6,070 bases of DNA from NCBI GenBank assembly GCA_030671565.1, contig DAOVIC010000108.1:1-6070 (forward strand), given 5' to 3'. The notes under the pieces are model-generated. The model had not been told where the DNA came from. It was given only the letters and a program-made list of their open reading frames with translations, and ran no database searches. Below, piece by piece: positions 1-3,574 of this stretch. The position numbers were made by a program, and so were the translations under genes. Origin of the DNA: Anaerohalosphaeraceae bacterium (GTDB taxonomy: Bacteria; Planctomycetota; Phycisphaerae; Sedimentisphaerales; Anaerohalosphaeraceae). The stretch's first letter is position 1. Every line of letters begins with the position of its first letter.

Positions 1-1
1 C

Positions 2-148
2 ATGGAGCAATTTGCAGGCGAGCAAGCAGTTAAGCCTGCACCGATAGGGCTTTACTTTGCCAGCCTGTGGTATTACGAAGATATGTATCCCTGGGTGTTT
101 GCGACGTCGGCACTGGAGAAAATAAGCAACATCATTGCCGCAGAATAA
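2..148 (+). CDS. C-terminal end of a squalene/hopene cyclase-like terpenoid cyclase (5' part outside window)
   Basis: An open frame enters from the left edge and stops at TAA 146-148, leaving 48 visible codons. The ATG at 2-4 is just the first codon seen and is probably internal. The tail contains PIGLYFASLWYYEDMYPWVF (visible residues 14-33). This resembles the C-terminal segment of squalene-hopene/terpenoid cyclases, where a Pro-Ile-Gly-hydroxy-aromatic run is followed by LWY and YP. Such enzymes are membrane-associated and cyclise squalene or related isoprenoids into hopanoids or sterol-like triterpenes. The catalytic DxDD motif and the QW repeats would lie upstream and cannot be checked here. 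The frame is convincing because a stretch of this composition ends cleanly at a stop and no competing frame is open. The family call rests on recall of this short tail only, so another (alpha/alpha)6-barrel prenyltransferase-like protein is possible. Confidence 0.5.
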   Translation: MEQFAGEQAVKPAPIGLYFASLWYYEDMYPWVFATSALEKISNIIAAE

Positions 149-201
149 TCCGGTTCAGGCCCAATTTGCTGAGAAAACCTTATATTCCCTTTTATAAATG
201 C

Positions 202-230
202 TTGCAATTTTTTCAAACCTGATGTAAAGT
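202..230 (+). promoter_or_regulatory. possible sigma70-type promoter for the tRNA-Ser gene
   Basis: TTGCAA at 202-207 and TAAAGT at 225-230 are separated by 17 bp, and each matches 4 of 6 consensus bases. Transcription would start near 237, giving a 5' leader of about 60 nt before the tRNA. The surrounding 149-299 interval is AT-rich and holds no gene. The match is only moderate, and other weak -10-like hexamers occur nearer the tRNA (for example around 284-291), so the choice is uncertain. Confidence 0.25.
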
Positions 231-299
231 ATTTCGAATTCGAGCGATAATGGCTTAAGTTGTGTTTTTAGCCTGGTATGGCCGATATACGGAGCACCT

Positions 300-389
300 G
301 GAGAGGTGACCGAGTGGCTTAAGGTAACGGTTTGCTAAACCGTCGTACGGGTAATGCCTGTACCGGGGGTTCGAATCCCCCCCTCTCCG
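300..389 (+). tRNA. tRNA-Ser, anticodon GCT (reads AGC/AGU codons)
   Basis: A complete type II cloverleaf can be folded by eye. The acceptor stem GGAGAGG (300-306) pairs with CCTCTCC (382-388), with discriminator G389. The D stem ACC (309-311) pairs with GGT (323-325). The anticodon stem ACGGT (327-331) pairs with ACCGT (339-343) around the loop TTGCTAA, placing anticodon GCT at 334-336. The long variable arm characteristic of tRNA-Ser spans 344-364 and has a seven-pair stem (345-351 with 357-363, one G-U). The T stem GGGGG (365-369) pairs with CCCCC (377-381) around TTCGAAT. The 3' CCA is not encoded, because TTG follows the discriminator, so the tRNA would need CCA-adding enzyme. The gene is convergent with the cytochrome gene, with 119 bp between them. 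Confidence 0.97.
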
Positions 390-508
390 TTGTATTTATT
401 AAGCGCTCCATAAGTTCTTTGATTTCAGGGACTTGGAGTGCTTTTGTTGTTTTTGCGGTGTAATTGTGCGAAAAAACCTGCCTATTTGACATTGCTTGCA
501 CAGCCAGT

Positions 509-1054
509 TTACCTTACGTGCCCGACGTTTCCGAGATCCAAGTGGCAGTCCATACACTTTTCAGGCTCATGATCCTCTGTGGGAGTAAGGGCATCCTGGT
601 GTAATTCCTGGAAATCTCCGGGCACCTCAAGGAGTTTACTGTGACAATGTAGGCATGTTTCGTTCTTCATGTGGGCCAGAACACTTTCTTTGGACTTTTC
701 AGAGTCGTATTCGCCAAAGAAGTGTGCGAAAACATCCTTTGTTCCGGCTTTGGCCTTGTCATAGAGATGTGTGAAATATTTTTCTTTGGGGGCTGCGTGA
801 CAGTCTATGCACTTGATCTGTACGCCGCCTGAAGTTCTGTAATGTGGGGATTTCTGCCAGCTCTGATATGCTGTGTCCATCTCGTGGCAGAGCGTTCCGC
901 AGAATTTTGAGGTTGAAGTGGAAACGAGCATTGCATTTAAGGCGATAAAACATACGATCGCAAAGGCGATGCCGATGATGAATGTTAAGCCGTGTTTTTT
1001 GACTATTTTACATAGCCAACCGCATAAGCACTTTTTCTTTTTTTCTTCTTCCAT
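509..1054 (-). CDS. NapC/NirT/NrfH-family membrane-anchored tetraheme cytochrome c
   Basis: This 181-aa protein is predicted to oxidise membrane quinol and pass electrons to a periplasmic partner, as NrfH and NapC do. A short cytoplasmic N-terminus rich in Lys and Cys (C9, C11, C15) precedes one membrane helix (about residues 23-45), which acts as an uncleaved anchor. Four heme-attachment motifs follow: CGTLCH (52-57), CIDCH (82-86), CLHCH (134-138) and CMDCH (167-171). The first has three residues between the cysteines (CX3CH) and is followed by E-M59. The Met fits the heme-1 ligand position of the family's CxxCHxM motif. The length fits NrfH-type proteins. No NrfA or other terminal reductase is present, so the partner is unknown and the name nrfH would be an over-call. 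The gene lies 62 bp downstream of the kinase. ATG 1054 is the only usable start in the frame, although it lacks a clear Shine-Dalgarno sequence. Family certain; exact role inferred. Confidence 0.88.
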   Translation of the reverse strand: MEEEKKKKCLCGWLCKIVKKHGLTFIIGIAFAIVCFIALNAMLVSTSTSKFCGTLCHEMDTAYQSWQKSPHYRTSGGVQIKCIDCHAAPKEKYFTHLYDKAKAGTKDVFAHFFGEYDSEKSKESVLAHMKNETCLHCHSKLLEVPGDFQELHQDALTPTEDHEPEKCMDCHLDLGNVGHVR

Positions 1055-1061
1055 GGCCGAA

Positions 1062-1089
1062 ATTATATCTATATAGAGTAGATATGCAA
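1062..1089 (-). promoter_or_regulatory. putative promoter directly upstream of the tetraheme cytochrome gene
   Basis: On the - strand a perfect TATAAT (1062-1067) lies 16 bp from TTGCAT (1084-1089), a -35 element matching only three consensus bases (TTG). The -10 ends only 7 bp before the ATG at 1054. If it is used, the transcript would begin at or within a base or two of the start codon, which fits the missing Shine-Dalgarno sequence. The gap between kinase and cytochrome is AT-rich, so a chance hexamer is possible. Read-through from the two-component operon may also express the gene. Confidence 0.35.
1065..1085. repeat. short inverted repeat inside the putative cytochrome promoter (possible operator)
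   Basis: ATATCT (1065-1070) and AGATAT (1080-1085) form a perfect 6-bp inverted repeat with a 9-bp spacer. The repeat overlaps the -10 hexamer at one end and touches the -35 at the other, the usual position for a repressor site. In such AT-rich DNA a match this short can arise by chance, and no regulator is recognised. Confidence 0.25.
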
Positions 1090-1116
1090 GTATTTATTTT
1101 ACTGAAACCGAGATTC

Positions 1117-2466
1117 TCATAAGATTGATGATTGAGTTTTTGCAAGAGTGAAGCTGAAGGTTGTTCCCTTGTTGATCTCGCTTTTTACATCTATCGTTCC
1201 GCCATGCCTTTCGACGATCTGCTTTGCTATTGAAAGACCTAGACCTGTTCCATCTCTTTCTGTTTCTCTAGCGTTTGATGCGCGATAGAACTCTTCGAAA
1301 ATGTGACCGATCTCATCTTTCGGGATCCCGATGCCTGTATCTATTATCGCTATGCGGACAAAGCCGTCACCATCTGAGGTGTGTACCGCTACGGTGTTGC
1401 CTTTTGGGGTGTATTTAATGGCATTTAGCAGTAGGTTTGTGATTAATTCTTCGATCGAGAACTGGTTTCCGGTGATGGTTGTAATTTCCGGCGATATTTG
1501 CGAAGAAATCTTAATTGATTTTTGCTCGGCATTTGATTGAACGGAATTAATCGCGGCCTGGATGGTTTCTTTTAGTGAAAATTCCTTCATGTCAATTACG
1601 TGACTTAGTCGAATTTGTGTAAGTCGCAGCAGTGTTCTTATGAACGTGGTTAGTTTTTTTGTTCTATCGTGTGCACGTGAGATGAAGTTGTCCTGCTGTT
1701 CATTCAGTGGGCCGACCATTTTGTTTACGACGACGTCGAGGCAGCTTTGTATCGCAGCGAGGTGCCCCTTGATATCGTGTGTTACGCGTGAAATGTATTC
1801 GTTTTTGAGGCGATCCTGTTCTTTTAGCTTGATGTTGGTCAGGCGGCAGCCTTCTTCGTATTTTCGTGACCGGGCAGCGATGGAACTTGTCATGAAAACG
1901 ACAAGGTAGAGTGCGCTTGCCAGGATGCCTACTTTCCCAAAGACATAGAAAGCTTCATTATGCGCATCGTGCTCGATGAAGCCGGTGAGGCAATAATGCG
2001 GGATTATTTCCTGGTACTCCAATAAGGCGAGAAATACCAACAGAACCGTTGCGAGAGTTGCCTGGAGGTAGCTTTCAAAGACCGAAAGGAGGCTGCTTGC
2101 TATGATCATGTGGAAGATGAAGTACACGATAAAAGGGTTTTCTACGCCCCCGGAGAAATGCAACAGGACAGAGAGAAATAAGAGATCGAGCGACATCTGT
2201 AAATTTATGACTTTCTTTACGCCGGGAAAATATACATTCGTTTTTCGGTAGTGATTCCTGGAATATTTTAGCAGCGAAAAAATAGCGAGGTTGTAAGCGA
2301 CAAGTGTTAAGCAGAGTATGTAGAGTTGTGTTTGCTGTAGAGATACACCGAAAAAAGTGGACGCAAAAAAAACAGCCATAGCCACTCCGGCTATAGCTGT
2401 CCATCTTAGTTTAATAAGCCAGTATGCGTGTCTTACAAGCCTTATATTTTGCGGTAAAGGTTCCAT
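1117..2466 (-). CDS. RegB-like membrane sensor histidine kinase with GGxxNPF quinone-site motif
   Basis: This 449-aa kinase has about six hydrophobic helices in its N-terminal half (roughly 24-40, 46-66, 91-104, 112-129, 133-151, 174-196). A cytoplasmic linker (197-222) and the catalytic core follow. The motif GGVENPF (106-112) sits in the short loop between helices 3 and 4. This matches the GGxxNPF heptapeptide that binds quinone in RegB/PrrB redox sensors. The HisKA phosphoacceptor is H230 in HDIKGHL, where the usual Pro of HELRTPL is His. HATPase_c has an N box (ELITNLLLNAIKYTP, N344 and N348), G1 DTGIGI (376-381), F box IFEEFYR (389-395) and G2 GTGLGLSI (406-413), so the kinase should be active. 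Cysteines are C52, C159, C207 and C242, the last just after the H box. The gene lies 46 bp downstream of the response regulator, presumably its partner. A GGAG (2482-2485) lies 16 nt from the ATG, farther than ideal. No PAS or HAMP domain is visible. Quinone sensing is inferred from motif and topology. Confidence 0.9.
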   Translation of the reverse strand: MEPLPQNIRLVRHAYWLIKLRWTAIAGVAMAVFFASTFFGVSLQQTQLYILCLTLVAYNLAIFSLLKYSRNHYRKTNVYFPGVKKVINLQMSLDLLFLSVLLHFSGGVENPFIVYFIFHMIIASSLLSVFESYLQATLATVLLVFLALLEYQEIIPHYCLTGFIEHDAHNEAFYVFGKVGILASALYLVVFMTSSIAARSRKYEEGCRLTNIKLKEQDRLKNEYISRVTHDIKGHLAAIQSCLDVVVNKMVGPLNEQQDNFISRAHDRTKKLTTFIRTLLRLTQIRLSHVIDMKEFSLKETIQAAINSVQSNAEQKSIKISSQISPEITTITGNQFSIEELITNLLLNAIKYTPKGNTVAVHTSDGDGFVRIAIIDTGIGIPKDEIGHIFEEFYRASNARETERDGTGLGLSIAKQIVERHGGTIDVKSEINKGTTFSFTLAKTQSSIL

Positions 2467-2512
2467 GCAAATATTCAGTTGCTCCGATTTCCGACGGTCT
2501 GCTGACTGAGAT

Positions 2513-2905
2513 TTACTTTGTCAGCAGTTTTTTTACTTCATCAAGCAGAGTCTGTGGTTCTACGGGCTTGTCAAGGAAACTATCGACTGGGAGCCATTCG
2601 GAGTCGCCTGCTTCCGATTTGAAGTCCATGCCGGTTTTGTTTTCGACGCCGGTGAGCATTAGAATCGGAATGCCCTTAAATTCGTCATCATTTTTCAATT
2701 CTCTGGCTACTTCAAATCCATCCCGCTGTTTTACCAACATTACGTCAAGGATTATCAGGTCGGGCTTGTCGGCCTTTATCTTTTCCATCCCTTCTTCTCT
2801 GGTGTTTGCTACAGAAGCAGAGTATTGGTTGCTTTGCAAAACAGCCTGAAGAGCACTTGTCAGGTCAACGTCGTCGTCGATAATGAGAATCTTGGTGTTT
2901 TCCAT
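2513..2905 (-). CDS. single-domain response regulator (CheY/Spo0F-like receiver, no output domain)
   Basis: This 130-aa protein is one receiver domain and nothing else. The acidic pocket is D10-D12, the phosphoacceptor is D54 (in LIILDVML), the switch Thr is T85 (in LMLTG) and the conserved Lys is K113 (in LDKPV). After D54 the loop reads VMLVKQRDGF, one residue longer than the usual VMxPxMDGF and lacking its Pro. The T85-K113 segment is also long and ends in WLPVDSFLDKP, a receiver subtype I recall but cannot name with certainty. With no DNA-binding domain it must act through protein partners, for example in a phosphorelay or by docking to an enzyme. It is the first gene of a likely operon with the kinase, which follows after 46 bp. 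The ATG at 2905 is supported by a well-placed AGGGG and an upstream promoter. Confidence 0.93.
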   Translation of the reverse strand: MENTKILIIDDDVDLTSALQAVLQSNQYSASVANTREEGMEKIKADKPDLIILDVMLVKQRDGFEVARELKNDDEFKGIPILMLTGVENKTGMDFKSEAGDSEWLPVDSFLDKPVEPQTLLDEVKKLLTK

Positions 2906-2911
2906 AATATA

Positions 2912-2916
2912 CCCCT
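2912..2916 (-). promoter_or_regulatory. ribosome binding site of the response regulator gene
   Basis: On the - strand AGGGG is placed 6 nt before the ATG at 2905. This is the clearest Shine-Dalgarno match in the window, and it fixes the start of the regulator. Confidence 0.6.
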
Positions 2917-2953
2917 AAGAAAGTAATGAATTATAATTGCCAACTTATTATTA

Positions 2954-2982
2954 CTTATAACACTCAGATAGCGATCCGTCAA
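2954..2982 (-). promoter_or_regulatory. sigma70-type promoter of the response regulator-kinase operon
   Basis: On the - strand TTGACG (2977-2982) and TATAAG (2954-2959) are separated by exactly 17 bp, and each matches 5 of 6 consensus bases. Transcription should start near 2947, giving a leader of about 40 nt that contains the AGGGG ribosome binding site. The promoter lies in the 97-bp gap after the iron-sulfur protein gene, so the two-component genes can be expressed independently of the flavoprotein operon. No convincing terminator for that operon is visible in the gap, so read-through may occur as well. Confidence 0.6.
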
Positions 2983-3001
2983 GAAAAATCGTGATCATCG
3001 G

Positions 3002-3562
3002 TCAATCTGCTTCTTCAATTGTTAACGATTCGGCGGGGCAGAGATATGCGCAGGCACCGCATCCGATGCATTTTTCGGAAAGTTTGTCGAATGGCGTCTG
3101 AATCTGCCTGTTTATGCCTCTCCCGGCGAAACTCTGGGCATTTCTTAGGCTAACTTCTGCACAGACGCGGACGCATAATCCGCATAGAATGCAGTTATCC
3201 TTCTTCTTTAGCGTTATGCGAGTATCTTCAATTCCGTATTCGGAAGCGAGTTTTTTGATCTTTGGGGCGTCGGGACAGCGTGCCATTAGAAGCTCAAACA
3301 TGATCTTTCGGGTTTTTTGGACCCTTTCGGTATCGGTTCTTACTTCGAGACCATCGGTGACCTTGAAAACACATGCAGCTTCGAGGGTGGGGCGCCCGCC
3401 GCCGACTATTTCTACGAGGCAAAGTCGGCATGCACCGTAAGGAGCCAATTCCTTGTGATGACATAAAGTAGGAATTGGTATCCCTTCATCATGTGCGACA
3501 TCCAGTATCGTTTTGCCTTCTTCGACCTGCAATTCTTTGTCATTTATGGTGAAACTGATCAT
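3002..3562 (-). CDS. [2Fe-2S]/2x[4Fe-4S] electron-transfer subunit, HoxU/NuoG N-terminal-like
   Basis: This 186-aa protein is an electron wire with no catalytic domain. Residues 1-75 form a plant-type [2Fe-2S] ferredoxin fold with C34, C45, C48 and C64 (spacing C-X10-C-X2-C-X15-C). The C-terminal part carries two [4Fe-4S] motifs: C124, C127, C130, C134 and C165, C168, C171, C175, the latter followed by Pro. This arrangement matches the N-terminus of NuoG, HoxU and HndD/HydA. The His-Cys cluster motif usually found between these domains (HPxDCxxCxxxGxC) is absent. Here the segment is LLMARCPDAPKIKKLASEYG (91-110), with a single Cys. No H-cluster domain follows, so this is not a hydrogenase. 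The gene starts 12 bp after the flavoprotein stop, strongly suggesting co-translation and a shared complex in which it receives or delivers electrons at the flavin subunit. The Shine-Dalgarno sequence is weak, consistent with coupling. Domain content certain; partner inferred. Confidence 0.9.
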   Translation of the reverse strand: MISFTINDKELQVEEGKTILDVAHDEGIPIPTLCHHKELAPYGACRLCLVEIVGGGRPTLEAACVFKVTDGLEVRTDTERVQKTRKIMFELLMARCPDAPKIKKLASEYGIEDTRITLKKKDNCILCGLCVRVCAEVSLRNAQSFAGRGINRQIQTPFDKLSEKCIGCGACAYLCPAESLTIEEAD

Positions 3563-3574
3563 TTTCTGTATCCG

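Noticed and set aside
154..173. Possible terminator hairpin after the cyclase-like gene (TTCAG and CTGAG with a 10-nt loop)
   Set aside because: The stem is only five pairs, one of them G-U, and no T-run follows directly.
319..501. 60-aa open frame on the - strand overlapping the tRNA gene
   Set aside because: Its C-terminal third is the antisense of tRNA-Ser (the familiar RGGFEPP-type artefact), and the rest has no support as a gene.
465..508. Possible terminator after the cytochrome gene on the - strand (T-run at 471-476)
   Set aside because: The T-run is present, but I could not build a stable GC-rich stem just before it.
2075..2404. 109-aa - strand frame inside the kinase gene, and many other overlapping frames in both orientations
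   Set aside because: These are shadows of strongly supported genes in other frames and lack recognisable domains or ribosome binding sites.
2929..2938. AATTATAATT palindrome and a second TATAAT near the regulator promoter
   Set aside because: It lies downstream of the better -35/-10 pair, has no -35 at proper spacing, and is a simple AT palindrome.
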